A stretch of DNA of 64,000 nt. It comes from Frateuria edaphi. Its GTDB lineage: Bacteria; Pseudomonadota; Gammaproteobacteria; Xanthomonadales; Rhodanobacteraceae. Below are positions 17,090 through 25,732 of the stretch, one piece after another. The notes below the pieces were generated by a model. That model did no database searches. It was not told the DNA's origin and saw nothing but the letters and a program-made list of their open reading frames with translations. Within the stretch, counting starts at the first letter, position 1, and the number at the start of each line of letters is the position of its first letter. Both the position numbers and the translations under genes were made by a program. The stretch covers positions 2,666,001-2,730,000 of the forward strand of contig NZ_CP088251.1 of assembly GCF_021117405.1 (NCBI RefSeq), read 5' to 3'.

Positions 17090-19309
17090 CTAAAGCTCGA
17101 ACCGATAGGCGAGCTTCACCAGCAACTGTTCGCTGTCGCGCAGGTCGAAGCTGCGGCCGAACTGGCTACCGGCTTCGCTGTAGCGCGGGTCGAGCGCATA
17201 GCCGCCACGCCCGTACACAACGTAAAGGTCCGACAGCGGCGCCAGCTCGTAGCGGTAGCGGATCTGGAACCCAAGGTTGCGCACGCTGAAGTCGTTCACA
17301 GGGTCGTCCGCCGGGACCGCGCGCATGTCGCCGTTGACGCGATAGGCCTGCAGCAGCCGCGCGTCCAGGCCCAGCGCCTGCAGCTTCACGCGCAGCTCCT
17401 GGCGGTTGCCGATGTTCCAGTTGACGCCCGCGTCGAGCAGTATCTGGTGGCTGTCGAAGCTTCCGATCAGGTTGTCGTGCTGCCACACCAGCCAATCCGG
17501 GTCGAACTCGTAGGTCACGCCGGTGAACAGGCTGAAGGCGTCATTGATGAAATAGGTTGGCTGGAACTGCGCGGCATAGCCCACCCGTTTCAGTCCGACA
17601 CGATCGCTCCCCTTGAGCGTCACCTCCGACTCCCACGCCCAGTTGCCTTTGCGCGGGCTCTGGCGCTCCCAGTCCAGCAGCGCGTTGTGCGGAATGCGCA
17701 GCGCCCCGTGGCCGCGGGTGAGAAGGTCATCGTGCGCCGGTGCATCGAGGTTGAGCTGCCAGTCTTCCTGTCCACCGTCACGCAGCTGGCTCTCGCGGAT
17801 CACGCGGAACTGCCGCTGCAGCGACAGCCCGTGGTCGTTGTCCATGCCGATGATGCGCCAATGCCACAGATGGGAGGCGTAGCGTGACTCGGCCGGCAGC
17901 TCGGCGAACCGCCGGCGCACCTCGTAGTGCACGTAGTTGAGGCTGTTGCGTGGCAGGTAGCCGAAGTCGTTGAGATCGAGCTTGTCGTCGAAGTGCATGG
18001 CGATCCACTGCTGGCTCCAGCGCTCGTTCATTTCGTACTCGACGATCGATGTGGCGCCGATGCCGCGTACGGTGGTTCCACGCTGGTCGATCGCGCTGCC
18101 GACCACGTTGCTCGTGACCGTAAGCTGGGCGTTCGGCTGCCACTTGTGGTCGATGCCCAGCACGTCCGCATCGCGGTCGAGCCAGGGGCGCTCCACGCGC
18201 GTGGCCATCATGCCCAGCGTCTGCGTGCCGTAGTCATGGATCAGGCGCACCGCCGAGAACGTGCGCCCCGCCTCGCCACTCTCCTGCGCCGCGAGCACGC
18301 CATACTGGGTGCCGCCCACGCTGCCGTTGAGCTTGACCGCACCGGTCACGTCGCCGGAGCCGTTGCCATCGTCGGCGGGGCCGCCCACGCGGCGGGTGTA
18401 GATCAGCTGGCTGTTGTCGATCAGGAGGCCGAAGTCGAAGATGCCCTGGTTCTCGGTGAAGAACGGCCGCTTGTCGGTAAAGAACGTTTCCTCGGCACCG
18501 AAATTCACTACCAGGTCGTCGCTCTCCACCTGGCCGAAGTCGGGGTTGATCGTCGCGGTGAGCTGGGTCTGCCCGTTCGGCTTCCAGAAGATGTCCGCGC
18601 CACCCTTGAAGCTGTTCGCGCCGTGCACCTGGTCGCGCAGCCCGACAACGTAGGGCGTGATCGCGAACAGCGACTGCGTGTAGGCCGGCAGCGTCACCGG
18701 CTTGAAGTCGGAGACGAAGCGCGGCTTGTTGAAGCTGGCCACCGGCCAGGCGTCTCGCTCGCCGGTCGAACCGATCACGCGATCCAGGTACAGGCCGATG
18801 GTGCGCTCGCCGCCGACCGCGCCGCGCATCGGCGCGATGTACCAGGGAATGAGCATCTCCACGCTCCAGCCCTGCGCATCCTCGCTGGAGGCGTGCTTCC
18901 AGTTGCCGTCCCAATCGGTGTTGAACTGGGTTTCCTGGGTCACCACCGCGTCGTTGATGTCGTCGGCAAGCGTGACCATGAAGTTGTAGCCGGTGCGCCC
19001 GTCGCCGTCGAAGTCGACCATCAGGTTCACGCGATCGACCTGCGCCTGCTCATCGCGGCGGATGCGCTGGTGCGTGCGCGGCACGCCCGGCGGCTGGATG
19101 CAGCGGAACGCGATCGCCAGGCCGTCCGGCGTGGACAGCACCCATGCCTCGGTCGGCAGGCTGCCCGGTTCGCCGTTGAGCGGCTGCACCTTGCGGAAGT
19201 CGGTGATGTGCCGGGCGCCTTGCCATTCGACCGGGTCGATGTGGCCGTCCACTTCCACCGCCATGGCGGGCAGGGCCAGCAGGGCGAACGAGGCGATCAG
19301 GGCGCGCAT
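17090..19309 (-). CDS. Exported DUF5916 protein with a CBM9-like N-terminal domain
   Basis: About 739 residues. A signal peptide (MRALIASFALLALPAMA) is followed by a carbohydrate-binding family 9-like beta-sandwich (about 20-210; EVDGHIDPVEWQGARHIT, MVDFDGDGRTGYNF). A long region typical of DUF5916 follows (FFTDKRPFFTENQGIFDFG), and the rest is rich in alternating hydrophobic strands and ends LLVKLAYRFEL. That terminal Phe-x-x pattern suggests an outer-membrane beta-barrel. In-frame ATGs lie upstream at 19336 and 19381; none has a clear ribosome binding site, and 19309 gives the cleanest signal peptide. The function is unknown, and the gene appears to stand alone. Confidence 0.82.
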   Translation of the reverse strand: MRALIASFALLALPAMAVEVDGHIDPVEWQGARHITDFRKVQPLNGEPGSLPTEAWVLSTPDGLAIAFRCIQPPGVPRTHQRIRRDEQAQVDRVNLMVDFDGDGRTGYNFMVTLADDINDAVVTQETQFNTDWDGNWKHASSEDAQGWSVEMLIPWYIAPMRGAVGGERTIGLYLDRVIGSTGERDAWPVASFNKPRFVSDFKPVTLPAYTQSLFAITPYVVGLRDQVHGANSFKGGADIFWKPNGQTQLTATINPDFGQVESDDLVVNFGAEETFFTDKRPFFTENQGIFDFGLLIDNSQLIYTRRVGGPADDGNGSGDVTGAVKLNGSVGGTQYGVLAAQESGEAGRTFSAVRLIHDYGTQTLGMMATRVERPWLDRDADVLGIDHKWQPNAQLTVTSNVVGSAIDQRGTTVRGIGATSIVEYEMNERWSQQWIAMHFDDKLDLNDFGYLPRNSLNYVHYEVRRRFAELPAESRYASHLWHWRIIGMDNDHGLSLQRQFRVIRESQLRDGGQEDWQLNLDAPAHDDLLTRGHGALRIPHNALLDWERQSPRKGNWAWESEVTLKGSDRVGLKRVGYAAQFQPTYFINDAFSLFTGVTYEFDPDWLVWQHDNLIGSFDSHQILLDAGVNWNIGNRQELRVKLQALGLDARLLQAYRVNGDMRAVPADDPVNDFSVRNLGFQIRYRYELAPLSDLYVVYGRGGYALDPRYSEAGSQFGRSFDLRDSEQLLVKLAYRFEL

Positions 19310-19444
19310 GGCGCAATGGCGTGCGGAAGGGCGCATCGGGAGGCGGGAAGCGAAGGGATGTCGCGCAGGATAGAGGGCCATCGCGATACGGCCGACTGGC
19401 GGAAGTCATGGCGGCGCGCCTGTCCGCGGACAGGCCGGCGCCGC

Positions 19445-20701
19445 TCAGCGTGGCTCGGCGATCTGCGCCTGCAGTTCGATGTCGCGCGGCGGCGGCGTGC
19501 GCGGCGTCCGCGTGACGCGCCGGTACCAGCCCCACGACAGCGCGCCGACCGTCGTCAGCACGCTCGCCCCCAGCGCCAGGTGCAGCAGGTCGCTCGAAAG
19601 CAGCGGCGAAAGGACACCGGCCACGGCACCGTTGAGGAGCAGGCTGGCAAAGGCCTGCACCGAGGAGATGCCGCCCCGCCTGTGCGCGAAGCGGTCCAGC
19701 AGCAGCAGGGTCAGCGTCGGGAAGGCCAGCTGCACGCCCACGCCGTGCAGCACCAGCGGCAGCATCGACCAGGGAAGCCGCGGTTGCGGAAGCGCGAGTG
19801 CGAGGACCACATGCAGCGCACAGGCCAGCAGCATCACCGCATAGCCCAGGTTTACCGTGAAGCCTACGCCGCGCCGGCCGGCCAGCCGCCCGGACAACCA
19901 GGCGCCGGCGACCAGGCCGGCCACCACCGGGATGAACAACCAGGGAAAGCCCTGCGCCGACAGGCCCAGCAGCTCGCGGATGATCCGCGGCGCCGAGGCG
20001 ATGAACAGGAACAGCCCAGCAAAGTTGACCGAACTGGAAATCAGCAATGGCCAGAACGGCCGGTCGCGCCCGAACGCGATGTAGCCGGCCAGCAGCGGCT
20101 TCAGCGCGAAGCGACTGCGTGCCGCCAACGGGTGGGTTTCGTCCAGCTGCCACACCAGCAGCATCGCCAGTATCAGGGTGAAGCCGGTCAGCACCCAGAA
20201 GATGCCGTGCCAGCCGCCCAGGCCAAGCAGCTGCGCGCCCACCATCGGTGCGATCACCGGCGCCACGCCGAAGATCATCATCACCTGCGACATCAGCCGC
20301 TGCGCGGCCTCCCCCTCGAGGCTGTCGCGGATCACCGCGCGGCCCACCACCAGGCCGGCGCCGGCGCAGGCGCCCTGGATGCCGCGGCACACGAGCAGCA
20401 TGCCGAAGGAGGTCGACAGCGCCGCCCCGGCCGAGGCCAGCGCATAACCGAGCATGCCCGCGGCGATGACCGGCTTGCGCCCGATCGCGTCGGAGATCGC
20501 GCCATGGAACAGGCTCATCACCGCGTAGGTCAGCAAGTACATGCTGAGCAGCTGCTGCAGCGCCACCTCGTCAACACCGAAGCGGGCGCCGATCAGCGGA
20601 AAGGCCGGGAACACCGCGTCGATCGAGAACGGGCCGATCATCGACAGCCCGGCCAACAGCCAGGGCAGACTGCGCCGGATGGGGGGAGGAGTCGTGGTCA
20701 T
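19445..20701 (-). CDS. Bcr/CflA family multidrug efflux MFS transporter
   Basis: The 418-residue inner-membrane protein has about 12 transmembrane helices. Signature pieces are FSIDAVFPAFPLIGARF in helix 1, the loop motif HGAISDAIGRKPV and the proton-antiport GACAGAGLVVGRAVIRD region. It belongs to the DHA1 group that exports drugs such as bicyclomycin and chloramphenicol, though the true substrate is not readable. ATG 20701 is chosen because the MTTTPPPIRRSLPWLLAGLSM start gives a normal cytoplasmic N-terminus; its ribosome binding site is weak. Confidence 0.9.
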   Translation of the reverse strand: MTTTPPPIRRSLPWLLAGLSMIGPFSIDAVFPAFPLIGARFGVDEVALQQLLSMYLLTYAVMSLFHGAISDAIGRKPVIAAGMLGYALASAGAALSTSFGMLLVCRGIQGACAGAGLVVGRAVIRDSLEGEAAQRLMSQVMMIFGVAPVIAPMVGAQLLGLGGWHGIFWVLTGFTLILAMLLVWQLDETHPLAARSRFALKPLLAGYIAFGRDRPFWPLLISSSVNFAGLFLFIASAPRIIRELLGLSAQGFPWLFIPVVAGLVAGAWLSGRLAGRRGVGFTVNLGYAVMLLACALHVVLALALPQPRLPWSMLPLVLHGVGVQLAFPTLTLLLLDRFAHRRGGISSVQAFASLLLNGAVAGVLSPLLSSDLLHLALGASVLTTVGALSWGWYRRVTRTPRTPPPRDIELQAQIAEPR

Positions 20702-20803
20702 CGGATCACGCCGGGAAGCGGCGGCGAGTATGCCACGCTCCCCGGCTGCTCCCGTGGGACGCCGTTGGCCTGGCACACGGCCATCGGCTAGCATCCGCCG
20801 GAT

Positions 20804-20872
20804 GGGAGATGGCATGCCTCCCGTTCTTCACGGAACGAACCGCCCCGAGCGAGGGGTTGATGATGCCTGCAC
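20804..20872 (+). promoter_or_regulatory. Fluoride (crcB) riboswitch aptamer
   Basis: The aptamer core is conserved: GGGAGATGGCATGCCTCCC forms P1 and the first conserved loop. AACCGCCCC and GGGG then pair as the second helix, closing with TTGATGATGCCTGC, which matches the family consensus GAUGAUGCC. It ends about 75 bases before the crcB start codon. A downstream hairpin (TGCGGG-TGCATG-CCCGCA, 20888-20905) and the ribosome binding site at 20935-20940 form the likely expression platform. Fluoride binding is expected to turn on the genes behind it. Confidence 0.93.
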
Positions 20873-20947
20873 ACCGGACGCCCCGGGTGCGGGTGCATGC
20901 CCGCAGCGCGGAGGTCCGGGATTTCGACCTTTCAGGGAGGCGCTCTC

Positions 20948-21337
20948 GTGGGTTACATCGGATTCCTTGCCATCGGCTTCGGCGGCGCGCTCGGCTGCTG
21001 GCTGCGCTGGCTGCTCGGCAGTCTTCTCAACCACCTCTTTCCCACGCTTCCGCCAGGCACGCTGCTCGCCAACCTGCTCGGCGGCCTGCTGATGGGCGGC
21101 GCGATGGGCGTGTGGGACCACTTCCAGACGCTGCCACCGGAACTGCGCCTGTTCGTGTTCACCGGCTTCCTGGGCGGCCTTACCACCTTCTCCACCTTTT
21201 CGGCCGAATCCTCCACCCTGCTGCTGCGCCAGCAGTACCTTTGGTTCGGCGGGCATCTGATGGTGCACCTGGTGGGCTCGATCGGCCTGACCCTGCTCGG
21301 CATTGCACTCACCCGCGGGCTGCTGCGCGCCTTTTAG
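20948..21337 (+). CDS. crcB: Fluoride channel CrcB/Fluc
   Basis: A 129-residue, four-helix inner-membrane protein that works as a dual-topology dimer to export fluoride. Family hallmarks are GGALGCWLRWLL, the GTLLANLLGGLLMG helix with its conserved Asn, and GFLGGLTTFSTFSAE with the pore-lining TTFSTFS track. GTG 20948 follows GGGAGG at about seven bases. It is directly controlled by the upstream fluoride riboswitch and followed by a DUF190 gene 81 bases later. Confidence 0.97.
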   Translation: MGYIGFLAIGFGGALGCWLRWLLGSLLNHLFPTLPPGTLLANLLGGLLMGGAMGVWDHFQTLPPELRLFVFTGFLGGLTTFSTFSAESSTLLLRQQYLWFGGHLMVHLVGSIGLTLLGIALTRGLLRAF

Positions 21338-21418
21338 CAGCTGCCTCGGCGTGACCGCCAAACACGCCGCCAGTGGGTCGCGCCAAGGGCGTTCGTGCAG
21401 ATCCGACGGAGGACCAAC

Positions 21419-21754
21419 GTGAGCGATACGACAATCGAAGGCGTACAGCTGTGCTTCTACGTCCATCTGCGTGCACGCCACGACGGCAGGTTGCTGTCCG
21501 AATGGCTGCTGGAACAGGCCAGGCAGCAGGGCATCGGTGGCGGCTCGGTATTCCGCGCCACCGCCGGCTTCGGCCGCCACGGCGTGCTGCACGAGGAAGC
21601 GTTTTTCGACCTTGCGGACGACCTCCCGGTGAAGGCCGAGTTCCTGCTCCGGCCGGCGGAGGCCGACGCCCTGCTCGCTCGCGTGCGTGAGGCCGGCGTC
21701 CACGCGGTCTATGCAACCTCGACCATACGCTTTGGGGTTCTGGGCGCGCAGTGA
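21419..21754 (+). CDS. DUF190 protein
   Basis: The 111-residue cytoplasmic protein matches the DUF190 family, a PII-like ferredoxin fold often encoded next to crcB. The N-terminus (VQLCFYVHLRARHDGRLLSEWLLEQARQQGIGGGSVFRATAGFG) and PVKAEFLLRPAEADALLARV are characteristic. GTG 21419 follows GGAGGA. The neighbour suggests a regulatory or accessory role in fluoride tolerance, but no biochemical function is established. It sits 28 bases before cfa, so the three genes are probably one transcript. Confidence 0.87.
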   Translation: MSDTTIEGVQLCFYVHLRARHDGRLLSEWLLEQARQQGIGGGSVFRATAGFGRHGVLHEEAFFDLADDLPVKAEFLLRPAEADALLARVREAGVHAVYATSTIRFGVLGAQ

Positions 21755-21782
21755 GGCGTGCCGCCATCTGAAGGAGCGCCGC

Positions 21783-22907
21783 ATGCCCTTCCGCCAGCAG
21801 TCCATCAAGCAGCGCGCGATCGATCTGCTCGCGCTGGCCGGTGTCCGTGCGGCCGACAAGCCGCCCTGTGACATGTGCGTACACGACGATCGTCTCTACG
21901 CCCGCGTGTTCGCGCACGGCTCGCTCGGTCTGGGCGAGGCCTACATGGACGGCTGGTGGGACAGCGACGACCTGTCCGGCCTGTTCACCCGACTGCTGCG
22001 CGCACAGATCGACGACGAGCTGCGCACCCTGGACACCCTGATCGCCCACCTCAAAGCCCGCTTCGTGAACCTGCAGCGCGGCGAGCACGCCTTCGAGATC
22101 GGCAAGGCGCATTACGACCTGGGCAACGATCTGTTCCAGGCCATGCTGGGGGAACGGCTGGTGTACTCGTGCGGCTACTGGGCCCAAGCGACCAACCTGG
22201 ACGACGCCCAGGTCGCCAAGCTCGACCTGATCTGCCGCAAGCTGCAGCTCAAGCCGGGCCAGCGTGTGCTCGACATCGGCTGCGGCTGGGGCGAGGCGCT
22301 CAAGTACGCGGCGGAGACCTACGGTGTCCAAGGCGTGGGCATCACCGTCTCGCGGGAGCAGGCGGCCTACGCGCAGGCGCTGTGCGCCGGGTTGCCGGTG
22401 GAAATCCGCCTGCAGGACTACCACGAGCTGGACGAGCCGTTCGACGCGATCATGTCGATCGGCATGTTCGAGCATGTGGGCGCGCTCAACTACCGCGGCT
22501 ACTTCGAGGTCGCGCGGCGCTGCCTGCGCGAGGACGGTTTGTTCCTGCTGCATTGCATCGGCAGCAACGGCCGGCCATCGCGGCCCGACCCGTGGATCGA
22601 GAAATACATCTTCCCCAACTCGATGATCCCGGCGATGAGCCAGACCGCCACGGCGCTCGAAGACCTGTTCGTGGTCGAGGACTGGCACAACTTCGGTGCC
22701 GACTACGACAGGACGCTGACCGCCTGGCGCGCCAACTTCGATGCCGCCTGGCCGGCGCTGTCGCACCATTACGACGACCGCTTCCGCCGCATGTGGCACT
22801 ACTACCTGGCCGTCTCCGCCGCGGTCTTCCGCAGCCGCCGCGACCAGCTCTGGCAGCTCACGCTGAGCCCGCGCGGCGTGCCCGGCGGCTACCGCGTGCC
22901 ACGGTAG
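21783..22907 (+). CDS. cfa: Cyclopropane-fatty-acyl-phospholipid synthase
   Basis: The enzyme methylenates double bonds of membrane phospholipid acyl chains using S-adenosylmethionine. The 374-residue protein has the N-terminal lipid-binding domain (GLGEAYMDGWWDSDDLSGLF) and the methyltransferase domain with VLDIGCGWGEAL (residues about 162-173). The catalytic Cys is in VYSCGYW, with FEHVG and LLHCIGS also in place. The C-terminal end YYLAVSAAVFRSRRDQLWQL is intact. AAGGAG precedes ATG 21783. Its short distance from the fluoride genes suggests shared control. Its last 50 bases overlap the end of the opposing LysR gene. Confidence 0.9.
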   Translation: MPFRQQSIKQRAIDLLALAGVRAADKPPCDMCVHDDRLYARVFAHGSLGLGEAYMDGWWDSDDLSGLFTRLLRAQIDDELRTLDTLIAHLKARFVNLQRGEHAFEIGKAHYDLGNDLFQAMLGERLVYSCGYWAQATNLDDAQVAKLDLICRKLQLKPGQRVLDIGCGWGEALKYAAETYGVQGVGITVSREQAAYAQALCAGLPVEIRLQDYHELDEPFDAIMSIGMFEHVGALNYRGYFEVARRCLREDGLFLLHCIGSNGRPSRPDPWIEKYIFPNSMIPAMSQTATALEDLFVVEDWHNFGADYDRTLTAWRANFDAAWPALSHHYDDRFRRMWHYYLAVSAAVFRSRRDQLWQLTLSPRGVPGGYRVPR

Positions 22908-23799
22908 GAGCGACCGCTTCGGCGTTCATTTCGGCCTGCAACCAGTCCGCCAGCGCCGCCAGTTCGTCGCGCCTGGGCGCATCCGGCGCATGGACCAGAT
23001 GGTATCGGTAGCCCTCGAGCACCGGCCCGAACGGCTGCACGAGCGCACCGCTGCGCAAGTCCGGCCCCACCAGCAGAAGGCTGAGCAAGGCCACGCCCTG
23101 GCCGGCCAGCGCCGCCTGGATCGCGTGGTTCTCGTCGCTGAAGACCACGCCCGATTCCGGCAGCACGCCGCGCATGCCTGCCTGTTCCAGCCAGCGCCGC
23201 CAGGTCGGGTTGTCGGCGCGCCGGTGCCGCCATTCGAAATGCAGCTGCGGCCACCGTGCGAGGTCGGCGCGCCGGCGCAGGAGCAGCGCGGGGCTGCAAA
23301 CGGGGGCGAAGTGGTCGGCCGCCAGCGGCAGCGCGACGAGGCCTGGGTACGGCCCGCGGCCGTAGCGGATGGCGGCGTCGATGTCGCGGCCCTCCAGGCG
23401 TACCGGCTCGTCCGAGGCATGCAGGCGCAGGTCGAGTCCCGGGTGGGCGCGGCGGAACGAAGCAATGCGCGGCACCAGCCAGCGCGCGGCAAACGCACTG
23501 GTCGCCGACAGCGTCAGGCTGCGCCGGGCGCGGCGGTCGGCCACCGAGTCCAGCGCGCGCGCAAAAGCATCGAAGCCATCACGCAGCACGGGGTAAAGCT
23601 CCATCGCGGCGGCAGTAGCGACCACCTGGCGTGGATGCCGCTCGAACAGACGCACGCCCAGCCGGTCCTCCAGCTGGCGCACCTGGTGGCTGACGGCGGT
23701 GGGCGTTACCGCCAGTTCTTCGGCCGCACGCTTGAAGCTCAGGTGGCGCACCGCCGCCTCGAAGGCACGCAGCGAAGCCAGCGGCGGAAGTTTTCGCAT
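22858..23799 (-). CDS. LysR family transcriptional regulator (GcvA-like)
   Basis: The 313-residue regulator has an N-terminal winged helix (MRKLPPLASLRAFEAAVRH, FKRAAEELAVTPTAVSHQVRQLEDRLG) and the C-terminal periplasmic-binding-like effector domain. It resembles the GcvA/AmpR subgroup. It is divergent from the azoreductase gene with 128 bases between, which contain two palindromes, so it probably controls that gene and itself. The C-terminus (ARGSRRARRAGSA) is an odd Arg-rich tail where the frame overlaps the end of cfa. Confidence 0.93.
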   Translation of the reverse strand: MRKLPPLASLRAFEAAVRHLSFKRAAEELAVTPTAVSHQVRQLEDRLGVRLFERHPRQVVATAAAMELYPVLRDGFDAFARALDSVADRRARRSLTLSATSAFAARWLVPRIASFRRAHPGLDLRLHASDEPVRLEGRDIDAAIRYGRGPYPGLVALPLAADHFAPVCSPALLLRRRADLARWPQLHFEWRHRRADNPTWRRWLEQAGMRGVLPESGVVFSDENHAIQAALAGQGVALLSLLLVGPDLRSGALVQPFGPVLEGYRYHLVHAPDAPRRDELAALADWLQAEMNAEAVAPTVARGSRRARRAGSA

Positions 23800-23813
23800 G
23801 GGTCGCTCCCTCT

Positions 23814-23832
23814 GGGTGAGTTCAATTCACCC
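23814..23832. promoter_or_regulatory. Candidate LysR operator (9-1-9 imperfect palindrome)
   Basis: GGGTGAGTT-C-AATTCACCC pairs at eight of nine positions and contains a T-N11-A type core, as expected for a LysR box. It lies 15 bases upstream of the regulator's start, within the divergent promoter region shared with the azoreductase gene. Inference from symmetry and position only. Confidence 0.55.
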
Positions 23833-23860
23833 ATGGCGCGAAAAACTATCGTTTGTCCGT

Positions 23861-23876
23861 GGAACTTTCCAGTTCC
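23861..23876. promoter_or_regulatory. Second palindrome in the LysR-azoR divergent region
   Basis: GGAACT-TTCC-AGTTCC is a perfect six-base inverted repeat, about 52 bases before the azoreductase start. It may be a second, activation-type regulator site or another factor's operator. Confidence 0.4.
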
Positions 23877-23927
23877 AAGCTGGCGTTCAACGCAGGCAGC
23901 TGAGCCTGCCTCATCCGACGAGGTCGC

Positions 23928-24620
23928 ATGACCACCCTGCTCCACATTGATGCCAGCGCCCGCTCCGGTCGTTCCGATCAACAACCCCATGGCTCCCATA
24001 CACGCCGGTTGAGCGCCCGGCTCGTGGAGCGCTGGAAGACGGCACGCCCGCACGACCCGGTGCTTTACCGCGACGTCGGAGCGAATCCCCCGCCACCGGT
24101 CAGTGGCGACTGGATCCACGCCGCGTTTACGCCACCCGACCGGCGGGAGCCCTGGATGGACGAGACGCTGGCCGCCAGCGAAATCCTGGTGGATGAGCTG
24201 ATCGGCGCCGACCTGATCGTCGCCGGGGTGCCCATGTACAACTTCGGCATGCCGGCCGCGTTCAAGGCCTGGATCGACCAGATCGTGCGCGTCGGCCGCA
24301 CGTTCGGCTTCGACCGCTCGCGCGAAGGCGCGCCCTACTGGCCGCTGCTGACCGATCGGCCGCGAAGGCTGGTGATCCTGAGTTCGCGCGGCGACTACGG
24401 CTACGCCGACCGGCTGCGCGCGATGAACCACGTCGAGGACGGTATCCGGACCGCCCTGGGCTACATCGGCATCACCGACGTGCACGGCGTCGCCGTCGAG
24501 TACGACGAGTTCGGCGGGCCTTCCTTGGCCCGCTCGCTGGCCGAGGCGGAAGCGCAGGTCGACCAGTTGGCGGATCGGCTGATCCGGGATGCTGTTCCGG
24601 CACCCTGCCGGGCCGCATGA
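23928..24620 (+). CDS. azoR: FMN-dependent NADH-azoreductase-like flavodoxin-fold oxidoreductase
   Basis: The 230-residue protein has the AzoR/NQO-like flavodoxin fold. The FMN-phosphate loop is LLHIDASARSGRSD followed by SHTRRLSARLVE. The FMN isoalloxazine region is VPMYNFGMPAAFKAWIDQIVRVGRTF, and SSRGDYGY is the second flavin loop. Family members reduce quinones and azo dyes with NAD(P)H. The protein is slightly longer than E. coli AzoR because of a loop in the first third. GAGG precedes ATG 23928. Divergent from its probable LysR regulator. Confidence 0.8.
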   Translation: MTTLLHIDASARSGRSDQQPHGSHTRRLSARLVERWKTARPHDPVLYRDVGANPPPPVSGDWIHAAFTPPDRREPWMDETLAASEILVDELIGADLIVAGVPMYNFGMPAAFKAWIDQIVRVGRTFGFDRSREGAPYWPLLTDRPRRLVILSSRGDYGYADRLRAMNHVEDGIRTALGYIGITDVHGVAVEYDEFGGPSLARSLAEAEAQVDQLADRLIRDAVPAPCRAA

Positions 24621-24699
24621 GAACCCGGCGGGCCGTGAGGCCGCCGGTTGAAGCGGCGCGGGTGGCGGGGGATAGTGCGGCAAACCGCCGGGGCCCGCC

Positions 24700-25725
24700 A
24701 TGAAGCACTACCTGCTCTGCCTGCTCGCCATCCTCGCGTTCGCGCCTTCCGGCACCGGCCGCGCCGCCGACGGCGTTCCCGCCTACTTCTCCCACGCCGA
24801 CCACGACGATGTGCTGAGCGGCGGCGTGAAGATGATCGCCATCGACACGCCCAGGGGCCACTTCAAGGTCTGGACCAAGCGCGTGGGCAACAACCCGCGG
24901 CTCAAGGTGCTGCTCCTGCACGGCGGCCCGGGCATGACCCACGAATATTTCGAGGCGTTCGACAGTTACTTCCCCGGCGCCGGCATCGAGTACTACTACT
25001 ACGACCAGCTTGGCTCGGCCTATTCGGACCAGCCCAAGGGCCCGGGTAGCGACGACCTGTGGACTACCGATCGCTTCGTCGAGGAAGTGGAGCAGGTTCG
25101 CCAGGCGCTGCACCTGGACAAGGACGACTTCTGCCTGCTCGGCCACTCCTGGGGCGGCGTGCTGGCGATCGAGTACGCGCTGAAATACCAGCAGCACCTC
25201 AAGTGCCTGGTGATCTCGAACATGGTCGATTCGATCCCCGCCTACAACGACTACGCGCACAAGGTATTGATGCCATCGATGGATCCGAAGGCGCTGGCCG
25301 AGGTGCAGAAGCTGGAGGCGGAACATCGCACCGATGACCCGCGCTACATGCAGATCCTGATGCCGATGCACTACGAGAAGCACCTGTTGCGCATGCCGGC
25401 GGCACAGTGGCCCGAGCCCGTGCTGCGCTCCTTCGGGCACGTCAACGAGCACATCTACCAGTTGATGCAGGGGCCCAGCGAACTGGGCGCCAGCGGCCGG
25501 CTGGAACACTGGGACCGCAGCGCCGACCTGCACCGCATCACGGTGCCCACGCTGGTGATCGCGGCGAAGTACGACACCATGGATCCGGCATACATGGCCG
25601 GCATGGCCAAACGCCTGCCCGAAGGCCAGTTCCTGCTGTGCTCCAAGGGCAGCCACATGGCCATGTACGACGACCAGCAGGCGTATTTCGATGGACTGAT
25701 CCGCTTCCTGCGCGGCGTGGAGTGA
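24700..25725 (+). CDS. Exported proline-iminopeptidase-type alpha/beta hydrolase
   Basis: A 341-residue alpha/beta hydrolase of the proline iminopeptidase (S33) family with an N-terminal signal peptide (MKHYLLCLLAILAFAPSGTG, cleaved near residue 23), so it acts in the periplasm or outside. The oxyanion loop HGGPG is at 74-78 and the nucleophile Ser150 in GHSWGG. The acid is probably in the AAKYDTMDP region and the catalytic His in CSKGSHMAMYD. The cap domain includes the usual MHYEKHL. Seven bases separate it from the GumN gene, with which it is probably co-transcribed. The substrate is likely an N-terminal proline peptide or an acyl amide. Confidence 0.87.
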   Translation: MKHYLLCLLAILAFAPSGTGRAADGVPAYFSHADHDDVLSGGVKMIAIDTPRGHFKVWTKRVGNNPRLKVLLLHGGPGMTHEYFEAFDSYFPGAGIEYYYYDQLGSAYSDQPKGPGSDDLWTTDRFVEEVEQVRQALHLDKDDFCLLGHSWGGVLAIEYALKYQQHLKCLVISNMVDSIPAYNDYAHKVLMPSMDPKALAEVQKLEAEHRTDDPRYMQILMPMHYEKHLLRMPAAQWPEPVLRSFGHVNEHIYQLMQGPSELGASGRLEHWDRSADLHRITVPTLVIAAKYDTMDPAYMAGMAKRLPEGQFLLCSKGSHMAMYDDQQAYFDGLIRFLRGVE

Positions 25726-25732
25726 GCCACTG

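Noticed and set aside
17927-20791. Plus-strand open frame of 954 codons over the DUF5916 and efflux genes
   Set aside because: Antisense shadow of two genes with clear domains.
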